Part shown: piece by piece, positions 23,201-35,599 of the stretch
Position numbering within the stretch: the stretch's first letter is position 1
How the letters are laid out: every line of letters begins with the position of its first letter
From: Annulohypoxylon bovei var. microspora
Taxonomy: Eukaryota > Ascomycota > Sordariomycetes > Xylariales > Hypoxylaceae
Direction: 5' to 3'
Assembly (NCBI GenBank): GCA_022836615.1
Contig: MU405257.1
Coordinates: forward strand, 205,950-269,949
Length of the DNA: 64,000 bases
Made by a program: the position numbers and the translations under genes
Notes under the pieces: generated by a model
What the model saw: only the letters and a program-made list of their open reading frames with translations
What the model was told of the DNA's origin: nothing
Databases searched by the model: none

Positions 23201-26200
23201 CGCGGGACCATCTAGCAACTGGTTCGGCATTTAGATGCTTTTTTTTCTTCTCAAGCCCCAACAGTTCCTACTCACTATGGTCGTAATAAGACATTCTCCC
23301 CGGTTTCCTGGTCGACAGCTATAAAAGTAAAATTCTTAGAAGCGGGCCTTGCCGTCATATAGCGATCCTATCGGGAGAGCCTAGATTACTTGTAACCTAC
23401 ATAGGTAGGTACTATGCGTTGCCAAAACTTTTCGTCATCAACCTCAGATTACTAGGTAGTTGTTGGTGTAAGTATCCAGAGGCTCGGTTTCGTAACTACC
23501 CACCGCCATAAGGAAAATTTTCTATTATTGCTCCGGAACCGCTGAAAGACATCGCATGTTATCTCGGCATGATCCAATTAAATTAATGAGTCTCGGTACA
23601 AATTTGTGTTGAAAGACAGTACGTAGTGTCTACTGCATGAGTATCACCTTGCATATACCGAGAATTGAGATAGTCATTTAACTTTTTAAAGTTACACAAT
23701 GCTTCGATAGTTGATCTAGAAGCTTTGACCCACTATCCTGGATGAAAGCCACGATGAGGCTGATGATCCCGCTAGAGTGGAACCCTGGAAACTTCTTCAA
23801 ATATGGAACGCATAAAAATAATCTAATGCAACCTAGATCTCCTTACCCAGCTTATGCAAACCGCCATTAATTCAATCATTAATCCAATCAACTCTATTCT
23901 TATTCCAAGTTATAATAATACTTGACGATTTATTAAAAGTATAGCATAGTCTTCTAATCTTCTCTCAATCTTTCTTTTACCAGATGTTATCTATCGCATG
24001 ATGAGATTCATTTTTCTTGCGTTCTCATTTCCCTATTCATTGACCGTTTGTTGCAAACGACAACGGATAGGTAACCGAGGCTATTCTAAGGCTGGTGACA
24101 TTAAAACTTTTCGTGTGTGGACATTCGAGAGTCGACAGATCTCCATTATTACTAGCATATGTACTCTTATTATACACGATCATGGTTCAAGGGTCAGCCT
24201 CCTTCGGTTTGGTCCTCAGATACAACGGAATCCTTTGAGAGGCTTTGACAATTTCCATTGACCAATACCTACATCGCGGGTAGATCTCAACGGCGAACCC
24301 TACTAACTTAGTACCAAGTTCGTAAATAACGGAGACGATTTCGCAAATCATCCGTTGACCTCCCATCTCTGGAACTGCCGTCGCCCGAGTCTAGCTTTAG
24401 AGACTGGGACGTGTTTCAAAGAAATGGCGTCGCTTTCAAATAGCTGACGAAATCTGCCTAATAAGCTGATCCGCGTCCGGCGTGCCAGCGTTACATTCCA
24501 CCCTCACTCTGATCTGATGATGTTACTCGCAAGCAACATAGCTTGCAAGGTAAGCTACCAGATATGTACCCTGAGCGCTTACGCGCTACAGTGGTTCCAC
24601 GAGCTGTACTTTTGTTACCCTTACCATACCAATTACCTACCGTATGTAGGTATGACGCTCTCTTCTAAGCTCTTACTTTGTTTTATATAGGTACCTAGAT
24701 ATTTAGCCAACAGACATTCAATAGCGTTAGCAATGACGGCACGGTAAAAGAAAAATAAGTAAATCAAGTTGCATAGGTAGTGGCTCAAGTTTTATCTACA
24801 TGGCAGCATGGTTCATGACGAATTCGGCAAAGATATGCGGGTCGATTGACGAGTTCGACTTCATCGTTACACCCAAGCTTTCTGCGCTTGGACTATAACA
24901 GCTGAGAAGATATCATTCCTAGGCAAAGATTGCAGCCTCTTGGCGGGATTGAAGCATCTGATTGAACTACACACCTACCGGTTGGCAGGATTCTTTGGCT
25001 AGAGATCTCCTTGGCAAGGATGACGCGATGGGTTTAAGAGGAAACCCATCGCGCTAGTGTCGGGACGCGTCCAGATCTCATGGCCGACCTAGCCGAAACT
25101 CGACCGTTCTCAGTCCGGGGAAGGCCTTGAATCTTGGCCTATCTAGGCCTATTTTTGTAGTATTAGCCTAGCCCGGGCCAGCTCGTGGTTCGTGGTTCGT
25201 GGTTCCCAGGTTTACGTCCCAGTCTCAATCAGCGACACAGATGGCCTCGTCTTGGTCAGACCATCGGGTCACTTTAGTTCATTCTTAAACACACATCGTC
25301 CACTGATATGTCGATAGGGGTTGTCGCAAGTTGACAAGAAGCAGGGAACAAATCATCATATCATTCCTCAATTAGGATTCGAAGTCTGGAGGAAGTCTGG
25401 AGGTACCCTTTACGAATAATGACAAGCGTGGTCGGTCAGCGACTACGAACTCGTGATTTCTATCTCAGTAAGGCTATTTATCTCAGCTACCATTCATTTC
25501 ATCCCAATCCTAAGAAGGATGAAAGCTCGCCCAATCATATCTATCTATGGCATGTGTTGCCTCTTGTTTTCTGCAAGTTGTTGGCGTTAGGTCCTAGTCT
25601 AACCTTATACGCCCGTCACGTACGGCAAATTACTTGGTAACAACAATTTCTGCGGCCTCAGCAAGGAATCACAAACTAGGATACAGGCTTCTGTCATCCT
25701 CAGCCTCAAGAATAGACCCATCTTCGGTGCTCACTATGGTCATGCGGGGAAGTATTCAGCACCCCTGAACCAAAAAATATCTTCTACATCACGTTGATAG
25801 GCATACCGGGACTTAACGCTAGTTCGCACAGTTTACGTGAATCATAGGCAAGACGTTTCGAGTAGATGTGGGCAATGCTTGGTACAAACCGACCCCGTAA
25901 GATGTTCCCGATCCGCACGAAATGTGGCCGGGACCCTCACGATGGACTAGGATATTACGTACCTATACCGCAGTTACTACGGAGTAACTGCGGATAGCTT
26001 CAGTGCTCCTCGCCAGTCTCATCACGATCCTACAAATACCATAATAGTATGAATGGGCCCCGATATAGAGTAAGTGCACCGAGTCGAGTCTAGATGGTTA
26101 AAAACCGACGGCGGGGCGCGCGATGACGAGATGGGCGACCACTTACCAGCCCCTCGGAGACGAAACCATCTCCTCCTTTCCCCTCCTCCGCACGCGTCGG

Positions 26201-27608
26201 TTTGGCGTTTTGGCGTTGGTCGCGTAAATGGTGCGGAGAAGCTATCAACTTATGTATGCAGCTATTTCTGTATGCTGACCAGAGATAGTCATTTTGAATA
26301 AGCCGAATGGGACGAGGTCTAGGCCAATACCGTCTAGCCTCGAACGTAAGGGTCTAGTAAGAGGACTTCCAGAACAGTCCGAAGAAAGAAAAGAGAGAGA
26401 AAAGCTCTTTACGGGACCGTACGCGCCTATATAATTAGGATCTCCATATAAACGCGCCAAGATAACTTTTTTCTTCTTGCCGTTTCATTAGATCAGATTT
26501 CACACGGAGAACCCTGCGGTTGTTAAACAATCTCTGCAAGCCATCTTATACGGTAGCTGCAAGCCACCTTACATATAACTGCAAGCCTCTTCACCACTTC
26601 GAGCTAATCAATAGCCCGAATGTTAGGGCTCGCTTCGGTCGATTGAAGATTTCCTTATTCCCTCCGATCTCCGCATCGAATCAAATTCAGCGGCCGGAGA
26701 TGAGCACCTGCGTGTGTTCAGGATCAAAATTCCCCGATAGGGGGTTTCGACAGCGTTATCATGACGGCGAAAGCCCCTACGCACATATAATATCTAGGTA
26801 CATATGTTGCAATTAGACAGGGTCTGATTGATCATAGGATATTTAGTGCTAACAAAATCAGCACTTCACCAACATAAAGACGGTTTGGGATGCTACGGTA
26901 CCAGTCCATCGATTTTGTGCATATTATCTCCCCTTAGTGTCGCTCGTTGTCGTATTCGAAGTGTTGCGTCTACGATCCGAAAAGACCGACTATTGGACTA
27001 CCGATTGGCAGGTAAGGGCGCCCTACGTCTATTTTGCCCTCTACTGTGTATTGGGTAGGGGTGAAATCTTGGAAGAGACATAGATAAAGAGAGAAACTGC
27101 CTACCAATGGCGTCAGCAGCAGCTGAGGCTTTCACAATTTCCGAGCGCTGCGTTGTCAATCGAGCGATTTCGGTTATGCACGATATCACCCATTTGGAAT
27201 GGCTACAGGTCGTATCCAAGCCATGGTTCGGCAGGTTACTACGTCCTCTTGAAGATCCTATTTCGTCATAGAGCGTAGGCGTACGTGTTACATTTCCGGT
27301 AATAATCGCATACCTACCGAATATTTTACATTACATATAACACACAATTGGTATGCATCTCGAATTTACCATCGTCAATGTCACTGGCGATTCTCACGGG
27401 CGAGTTTGTTATGCCTCACCTACGTACCTTGCTGAGGTACCTAGAGGCTAATCTCAAATCATTGTCTCCTTTTTCTCGTAGGTAATTATTGAAATTCACT
27501 TAACGCAAGCAGATCGATGAAATTCGTAGCATATCACAGCTCTTCCTGTTGGCCTCGACAATTGATGTTGTTTATTGTTTTTCTTTATTCATTTGTATGT
27601 TAAGATCC
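17201..27608. other. 10.4-kb gene-poor region
   Basis: I found no frame longer than about 160 codons and none with recognisable family motifs, no tRNA or rRNA, and no transposon ends. Base composition is ordinary (not RIP-like). Scattered TACCTAGGTA-type words occur at 17140, 20495, 22797, 23395, 24690 and 27430. Small repeats include a gctaag/gctatg hexamer run (17920-17962) and three cgtggttc units (25190-25206). It may hold long non-coding transcripts or old decayed genes. Confidence 0.55.
25968..25993. repeat. Perfect 11-bp inverted repeat with 4-nt loop
   Basis: CCGCAGTTACT (25968-25978) and AGTAACTGCGG (25983-25993) are exact inverse complements around ACGG. The core TACTACGGAGTA belongs to the ACGGAGTA/TACTCCGT palindromes that I recall as common in intergenic DNA of filamentous ascomycetes. 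It lies in the gene-poor region, far from any start codon. It could be a small mobile hairpin or a protein-binding site. Confidence 0.7.
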
Positions 27609-29462
27609 TTACTTTTTGGATGGCATTGTTGGCTCTTGAGTTATATCTCTATACCCTGGGTTCTCAAAGTCCTCTTTAGACAAGAAATCGTTTCGCCATT
27701 CGGGATTCTGAGGTACTCTCCAAACCGAGCCTACCCTTGGTTCCAAGATATAATTCCTCGTTGCCACGGGGTCATACCACCCCCGATAGTTTAGACGATG
27801 GTCTGTGATCGATAACTCGCTCCTCCCTCGCATCTCCGGCCAATCTCGATCGACGAAAGACTTTGATCGTTTCTCCCCGACAAAGTGTTTGAATATCACC
27901 TCGTCAGGCGTCTTTGCCTGGCTTCGCAATGCCTCATATTCTGCTGGCATGTTGACGCCCACGTTCGACTCCGGGTTATGCCGTGCAAGCGCCGGCATGC
28001 GTCTCGACCCTAGCACATCTCTCCGATCCTCCCCGAGCCAGAATTCCATCGCTGTCGGTGCGGAGGACATGTAGCAATACTCGAACGGCATCATACCGCT
28101 CAGACGGTCGGTCCAACGCGCAGCGTTCACCTTAGACTGTTCGATTATGACCGGACAGAGACCTCCGAGCAATCGTTCATCGTCGGGATATACCGCGTCA
28201 TAGTCGTTGCCAACAATTGTCTCGCCTCCCTCTGTACAGACCGACACATGTAGTTCGAAAAACCTACGTACAACGACCTGGGTTGCCGTCGCGACCTTCG
28301 TAACGCCCTGTGCAGCCAACCACCTCAGGCTGACGTTTAGATGCCGGAGGTCAGCCAGAGGCAAGACTGGAAAGGTTGCTCCGCTATCCATGATCGTTTT
28401 GAGGCAGGTTGTGGATTCAGGATTCTTCGGCGGCCTCTTCTTCTCAGGCATCTTTAGGTAAGTTTTCTCGTCCTCTCTGCTCACTTTTCTCCTGTCAATG
28501 GAAAATCTCTGATATATGGGATAATTTCCGATCTCGTATGTCCCTTTTGCGGTCAATCGATTAAGACATAGGCCCTTCTTTGCGAGCACGCCGTCGGTCC
28601 CCTCAGATAAGGGCGGTTCGTGCCATAGCCAGCCTGGGCCAAACTTTGCGCAGTAACGGTCGAGCCTCTCCTTTCTATCTACACAGAAGGATTGGTACGT
28701 AGGACACACGTCAGCAATGTGTCCGGCGTATATTAGAGTATAGTTTTCCGAGTACGGTATGTCCCCGGAATGGTACCCCTGGATAGCAGCTTGGATGTTG
28801 GCCTTCTCGGCCTCGCATTGGCAAGTGTCGAGAGCCCAATCCAGCGCTTCTAGACGTTGGCCGATCCGGTTCTTCTCTTCTCGCTGGTTTCTAGAAAGGT
28901 TCGGTTAGTGCCTCATGGAACTTGTGACGGGTTTGTTCATAGCGATGCCGACTTACTCGGGCATATTGTTTTCTTCGTTGTCCTCCATTTCCGATCTCTC
29001 TTTTATCAGCCTATCAAGGACTTTCTGGTTATGAGCAACCTCATGCGGCGAATGTTCCTGGTGGTACTTAACAATATATCGGTGCTGTTCGATCTCGCGA
29101 TTCTTTGTTTCGATGTGGCTCAAGTTATACCCTAGATCAACACCAATAACTAGTGTTTCCCACGGCTTTCGCTCCTGGGTGGTATTGATCTCTGTTGGCG
29201 CCGGCTCATTTGAGCCTGCTGTTCCTTGTTCTTCTGCTACGACTAGCAGATCCAGGCCAGTTGATTCGGCATCTTTATCTTTCCTCTCAAGCTGGTCACG
29301 CTGTTCCCGTAACCGATCTCTGCGCTGTTGGCGAGCCCTGCGCTCATCTTCTGGCATACGTTGTCCCATCCGCCTACGACGCCGAGATGGACCGCTCTCG
29401 GATTGGCGGTCCGGAGAAGAGCCGCGACGGCCTTCCGGTGACTGATCATCACCAGGCGCCAT
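27609..29462 (-). CDS. Uncharacterised fungal protein with retropepsin-like DSGA motif
   Basis: A 595-residue protein in two exons (29462-28957 and 28890-27609). The 66-nt intron has a GTAAGT donor, CACTAACC branch and TAG acceptor in phase 2. Splicing restores the frame across what would otherwise be a stop after NNMPE. The N-terminus (about 10-75) is Arg/Glu-rich and probably disordered or coiled. Residues 130-200 are charged and helical. Asp337 lies in IMDSGATFPVLPLADLRHL, which looks like the D(S/T)GA motif and following helix of retroviral-type aspartic proteases. After it come HVSVCTEGGETIVG, AVYPDDERLLGGLCPV and SGMMPFEYCYMSSAP. Only one DSG motif is present, so an active enzyme would have to be a dimer. 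I do not recognise the function. It is divergent to the 1605-residue gene. It is not clearly part of a retroelement: there are no LTRs, reverse transcriptase or RIP. Confidence 0.72.
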
Positions 29463-30083
29463 GATTTATTTCCCCTATAATTCTAGAGATTAACTCAAAA
29501 TGCCGTCATCTTGTAAGTTTCCTACTGCGTTCTATAGTAAAATTGCAAGACAGTTGCTGCGTTTATCTGTCAGTTCCGGCTAACGCATTGCCAAAAATGT
29601 CAACCCCAACCTAAGACCGCAAACGGCAAGCGGCAGATTGATTCAGACTTCACACATGTGTCTTACCTTATTCGCTAAAAGCTCACAATGGCATTCTTTG
29701 TTGAAATCGGATTTTGGTGAAAGAAAGCCTAAAACCGCCTCTGGAATGCTGAGCTTCCACCCCCTGGTAGCTAATGGATTCCTTGCGGCGAGAGACAAGT
29801 ACCGCAGCTTCTCCTGGAAGGTTCGTCGCGAGCGGAAATCTCACACGTCTCCCTATCCCTTTCTTCTTGCTTATCTACCATGGTCTTACGATAGTCCCAT
29901 GACAATCACGAACAAAAAAAACCTGCCGAAAAGTGCTGACTGGCGATGAATTTCGTCTAATAAGCTGGGGTTCATCGGATACACCGCTTATTGTTTGATA
30001 AACCGCTTCAGTACTTTGCCTAGGCTGCGATATCACATCGAGGAGTTACTAGCAGTTTAGTTTGGGACAGTTTATCGGAGAAG
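29463..30083. promoter_or_regulatory. Divergent promoter of two unrecognised genes
   Basis: 620 bp separate the start codons of the retropepsin-like gene (minus) and the 1605-residue gene (plus). A short open frame (29638-29949) shows no resemblance to anything. The shared promoter makes co-expression of the pair plausible. No obvious inverted operator was found. Confidence 0.5.
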
Positions 30084-33000
30084 ATGTCGGGGACAGCTCC
30101 ACCTTCAGACCCCCAAGATACGGTGATGCCGGACGTGCCTGCAGGTCCTGGCGGAAGAGATCCCGTTCTTACACTCCCACGTATCGTGAACTACCTCAAT
30201 GACGAAGATGAATACAGAGCCCCAGGATGGCATCAGAGGCTCGACTTGATCAGAGAATACCTCGAGGAAGCCGACGAGGCTCGTAAGCGAGGTGACCTCG
30301 GCTACAGCAATCCTCACACGCGCGCATTGCTAGATGATGCACTCATTCTAGTAGATGTGCACCAGAATCACTATGATCGGAACCACAAACCAACTCCTTG
30401 GTCGATGGAACCAGCAGCTAGTCGGCCTTTCTCTACGCGACTACCGACCTTTCGGGATCAATTTCTCAAGGCAAGCCCTGACAGATCACGATATAAGCGC
30501 AGGCGCATCGATTACCCGCCTCTCACGCGTCGTCACCCTAAGCCATTCCCCCCGCTAACTAGAGGAGGGAACGCGGTATTAGACCGCTACGTAGCGGATG
30601 AGGAGCGTTTTTTCGAGAACGCCCTTGATACCCAGAATCCCGAGAGTTCAGCTGGTGTCAACGGGTTCAAGCTCGATAACGATGAGTATGAGCGCTGTAT
30701 CAAGGGCGGGATCGAGACAACCTGGGAACAGACGCCATGGAGACTTCCTCAGGACATCCCTGATATTAACATGACCAACACCAGTAGTGGTGAGACCAAT
30801 ATGTCAGATAATCTACAAGAATTCTGCATCGCGCGAGGCTGGCAGCGGGCTGCGATCCAACAATGCCTGAACATCTTCACCAACCGCGAGAACAGAGTTA
30901 TCAACACCCCATGGCGTCGGGTAGTCCTCCCTTTCAAAGAGCCTATCCAGCTGCCCAAGGAGATAGTTTACTACCCACGAGCACTTGCTTCGGAGAAAGT
31001 CCCTGACTCCCTCAAGGATCCCTACCCTTATATCCATCATTATGGCAAATACATCGAGCTCATGAACGTCCTGGGTTCTTGGCAGCGGCGTCGCTATAAC
31101 TCGGATAACTGGTTCGACTTCCAGCGATCCGCCCTGCACAGGAACTTTTTGGGACCTTATTTCTATAAGGGTCTTTCTATATACGATGACCACTGGCTTA
31201 GAATCGGATCATATCTGAGGCGGCTGCACGTGCTTCTTCAGGACGCGTTCGGGATGGCTCCTCGACCTTTCATGCTAGCTATCCTGAGAGACATTCGAGC
31301 CGGAATAGAATATCGAGATGGCCCAGGGTTGGATCCCAAATATGTCCGCCTCGATGTCATGAGACGCCCCGGGGCCGATTGGGTGACGGAGGACGACGAG
31401 GAACCATATCCTAGCTACACTAGGAGCCAGGGTCTTCTACTTCTCGACGAAGGTGATGCTGCCTGGTTGAGGTATCTGTGCGAGCCCTCTCGCACATTTC
31501 AGATGTGCAATCCCGCGCAGCAACCTAAAGACAATCTCGCCATACTTTTCGATAACCGGCTTCAAAACTTCCTCAGTGACCCTAACGCGTCCGGTAGCCC
31601 GGGAATAGCTAAAACCGGGGATATTTTCTTACCGGACACAAGTCGGTGGGTGAGATACCGAGATAGAATCCAACCATCTCTCGAACGGCTATTGGCATAC
31701 GTAAATGGCAGTGGAAGTGTTGACGCCAACGAGACCTACCAATTCACGCCACAGGAGGCCGAGACTTATCTTAAGCATATCGCGACTTTAGGTCGATGTA
31801 GGTTAGTTTAATCCGTTATTAACCAGCTACAACTATGCTTGAACACTTGTTAACATAAAGCAGTTATCGGACGGGCCATAACGGTACAATTATCACTCGA
31901 CCTGCTTATGATATACACCCTGAGCACCGTGTCTCTTGGCGTTACTCAGATAGGGCGACGTTCCGTGCTAAGCAGACCTCATATAAACAAACTATACTTG
32001 ATCACCTGGTAGAGGAGTATCAGCTAAACCAGCCAAGCAACACGTCGAATATGTATACATATATACTCGACCATCTCGGTGATGCAGGATTACCAAAACT
32101 ACTATCAGAGGCAACAAAATCCACAAATGCTTCACAAGAAATCGTGGAGTTGCTGACATCCCGAATTTTTGGTGAGACAGGTTGGACCAAGGGCACGTAT
32201 CCGGAGGGTAGGCGAGAGGAGAAACGCCAGGAACCCTTGTGGGAGGACCTGGCTCCTTGGGATCGGCTAGGTGTGTTACAGGGAAAACTAGAGTCTGATT
32301 TACCAGTCCCAGAGAGGACGGTCCAGTTCTTTCGCAACCTTGCCTATCGCATGGGCCGCACAATAAGGCACGCCGAAGAGATCGAGAATCGACTTCGGAT
32401 TTCAGTGCCTAGTAACAACTCTGGAGAGCAACCCTCCAGGTGGAAAGCAATCTCAAGATTAGCCTCCAGACGAGACAGAGACCACTGGCGGCAATCTATC
32501 AATTATGGCGTAGGCGAAATAGAATTCAATCCGCCAACGCTCCAAGGTATCCTCGATAAAGCAGATCCCCGGAAGTCCTTGCAGACCGAGCTTAAGGATC
32601 GGTCTGCAGACGAGATCATTCGAGAAGGGATGATCAACGACTGTGTCCAGAACCGTAACACGGTGTACCCGAGCCGCCTTATGGTCCTCGAGGACTCCTC
32701 GGGCTATTACAATAATGAGGACGACTACCAACCAGACAAGATGCACCAGGGTTACAAGCGGCCAAGCATCTGGAAATGGGCTTCCGAGGCACAGAGACGA
32801 TACCAGGCTCCCTTCACTCGACATGCTTTCTTCGCCATGACGCGCTGGCCAATCGAACACCAGCCTGAAAATTATCAAGAATTTTATAGGACACGACGAG
32901 ACGAATTTAAGAGAGTAAACCCTAGCGATCCTAGGCAGAGATTCGGCATTCTAGCACCTAGAATACCTGTACGAGGAGTGCCTACTCAGGGAAAACCTGC

Positions 33001-35098
33001 TGGTTTTGCAGGAGGGCATACTCAAGGTGGTTCTGGAAGAAGACCAACAGGTTCTGGAGGAGGACCTACGACTCAGGGCCTGAACGTACAGAACCCTGGC
33101 TCTCAGAATTACAATCCACAGGACCCCAATTCGCAGAATACAAGTCCACAGAACCCCACACTGCAGGACTCTAACTCTCAAAACCCGGGCACAAAGGATA
33201 CGACTTCGGATCAGGGCACAAAGGCATCTTGGGGAACAAAGCCACTGGGTGGAACAAAGCCACCTGAAGGAACAAAGCCTACAGGAACTACAAAGCCTCC
33301 AGAAGACACAACTACCCCAGAACACCCCACCGGAACAGAAACAGGTCTATCACAACCACCGTTATCAGGACCGCCGTCATCGGGACTACTACCATTGGGA
33401 CCACCACCACCATCAAGACTATCATCATCAGGACCACCACCAAATCCATCATATTCATCAGGTTCATCAGATCCATCAGATCCATCAGATCCATCAGATC
33501 CATCAGATCCATCAGATTCATCAGATTCATCAGATCCACAACCTCCCCCTCCCCCTCCCCCTCCTCCTCCCTCTAATCAGCCCAAAGACACATCAAATAT
33601 GACGATAACAACGCAAAAAACAACGCAAAAAACAACGAGGCCGAAGGGGCCGAGGTTGCAGCCCTTCCAGCGACCAGGGTCGCGCTTTGTGCCGGGACCT
33701 GCTGTATTCCCCATGGGCGAGACCCTCCTGCAACAAATCGCTCTTAGCAACCAACTTGAAAGAGGTAAGTAAAACAGTGACACTGACACGTAGCCCCTAT
33801 CCAGTGGTGAACGCTTAGTAGAACCTGACTTTTTTTTTGTTCGAAAATCTCTCTATTTAAATTAACCCTATATATAACATGCTAACCAACTCCCTGTAGT
33901 AATGTATCCTGAGCGGGAACTCACCCTCTTCGGAAAGCTACGCAAGTTCTATAACACCGTAACCGAGGTCAAAGACCGTCAGATCCCGTTGCTGCCGCCG
34001 CTGACCAAGTACGAGATACCGCGCAGCAATCCCAGGAAGCGCAAGATCCCGGCCTCATTCGTCGTCCCCGAACCCATGCCAAAGAAACAGAAGCCGCAGG
34101 GTACTACTCCTGGAACTCCTGGCAAGACCGGGGCCGGGACTACTCCTGGCACTCCTGGCACTCTTGGAAAGACCAGGGCCGGTACTACTCCTGGCAAGAC
34201 AGGGGCCGGTACTACTGGCCCAGTTGGCCAATATGGATTCGATTTTCCTGGTCTGAATTATCCTTCTGATCAAATTATAGATCTGGAAAACCCTTATCCT
34301 GATTTCGCCGAGCCTGGTACCTCTGCTCCTGGCCAACCGGCTGGTGCTGGAAGCAATCCTGCAAGACCAAAGGGCGGCAAGTCCGTCTCGTTCTCCGACG
34401 ACCCTACAGCGCCCGCCGGATCACAGACATCCGCACTGCCAGGCGGCACCACGCAGAGGGTAAGAGAGCTCGAGAGGCGAAACCAGCAACTCGCCGAGAG
34501 ACTGAAGATGGCGGAAGACGCAGCACGCCGGGCCAACCCGCCCACCGGCGGGACCCAGGGCAACACGTACGACGTAGGGGGTATGCCGACCCCGGTACCG
34601 GTACCGGCGTCGCTGCAGAAGCAGCAGAGCGCCCTCGAGCTGCTCACCGGCGACATGCCGTCGGGCTGGACTGTGCGGGGCACCTTCGACGCGGGCCGGC
34701 ACGGCGCGTTCCGCGCCATCGTCGGCAGCCTGCAGGCGCAGTGGGCCGGGCCCGTAGGCGACCGCGGCTGGATGCCGACGGTCAACCAGCTGGCGACCGC
34801 CTTCCAGGACACGCGGCGCCCGCCGTGGGGCGAGCCCTCGCCGACGAACATCCTGCGCAACCAGGCGATGGACGTCAACTCGGCCCTGCAGTTCTACACC
34901 CAGCAGGGCTCCGGCTACCGCGGCATGGGCCGGTCCGTCCAGCTCGGCATCATCGGCGAGGACGGCTCCGTCACCCTCCTGCCCACGGGCCGCGACAACG
35001 GCTCCGAGTCCTTCCGCATCTGGATCTACCACGGCGGCGACGGCCAGTGGCAGGCTATCGAGTCCCGGTACACCCTGCCGACATCGGGCCGGTGGTAG
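30084..35098 (+). CDS. 1605-residue uncharacterised protein with degenerate OTU-like C-terminus
   Basis: Three exons, 30084-31801, 31864-33764 and 33900-35098, join three separate long frames into one gene. Intron 1 (62 nt, GTTAGT...CAG) is phase 2. Intron 2 (135 nt, GTAAGT, GCTAACC branch, TAG) is phase 1. Codon totals are integral (4818 nt). Residues 1-570 and 575-960 are globular, with Trp/Tyr/Arg-rich segments of unknown family (SWQRRRYNSDNWFDFQRSAL, PSIWKWASEAQRRYQAPF). Residues 970-1180 are low-complexity (NPQDPNSQN, GTKP, SSDPSDPSDP, a polyproline run). Residues 1210-1400 are Pro/Gly/Thr-rich with TPGTPGKTGAG repeats, followed by a coiled coil (VRELERRNQQLAERLKMAE). Residues about 1455-1605 (RHGAFRAIVGSLQAQW ... 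FRIWIYHGGDGQWQAIESRY) recall the OTU cysteine-protease layout, but the catalytic Cys and His positions are not conserved. Function unknown. Confidence 0.72.
33461..33575 (+). repeat. In-frame 9-bp ccatcagat tandem and polyproline run
   Basis: Seven or more units of ccatcagat (with ttcatcagat variants) encode Ser-Asp-Pro repeats at 33464-33538, followed directly by a CCT/CCC run encoding about ten prolines (33542-33572). Both keep the reading frame of the 1605-residue gene. Such an array is likely to vary in length between strains. Confidence 0.9.
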
Positions 35099-35599
35099 GA
35101 AAGATGGATAAATATTGATTAAAAAAAGAAAAAGAAACATGAAATAAAAAAAGGACCCTTGCTACAGATAGACAGACTCCGTCCATTAGGTACCTAGTTT
35201 TCTCATCCCATCCCGAGCAAGCACAAGCATGTTCCCGACCACAGCATCTCTTTTGTATTGGATTGAGCAGGCAGTTAGCACCTCGCTACTTCACTGCCTC
35301 GTTTGTTTATTTGGCCTTGTTTCTGGATTTTCATTTGTAGAAAGGGGGGGGCGGTCATCAAGACGAGGCTTCTGACTTTTCTTGTGATCGATGGTAGTCT
35401 TGGAGGGAGATGAGGCCTCGTCAACATGTACTTTAGACTTTAATAAAAGAGGTAGTTGTTTTTTCGTTACGTGTTCAAGACTATGTTCTATTGTGATATT
35501 ACCACCCTGCTCTTCTTTCTTCCATAATTACAATTGTCCATCCATCCATACATGCATCAATCTCCCGTCGGACCCCTATCCATCCTCCTCACAACCCCC
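35099..35599. other. Convergent intergenic region
   Basis: 500 bp between the stop codon of the 1605-residue gene (plus) and that of the MDR oxidoreductase (minus). It should hold both 3' UTRs. A taggtacctag palindrome is at 35187-35197. No gene seen. Confidence 0.5.

Noticed and set aside
27609..29462. Retropepsin-like gene as part of a live retrotransposon
   Set aside because: No LTRs, reverse transcriptase, integrase or RIP signature nearby, and it has a normal spliceosomal intron.
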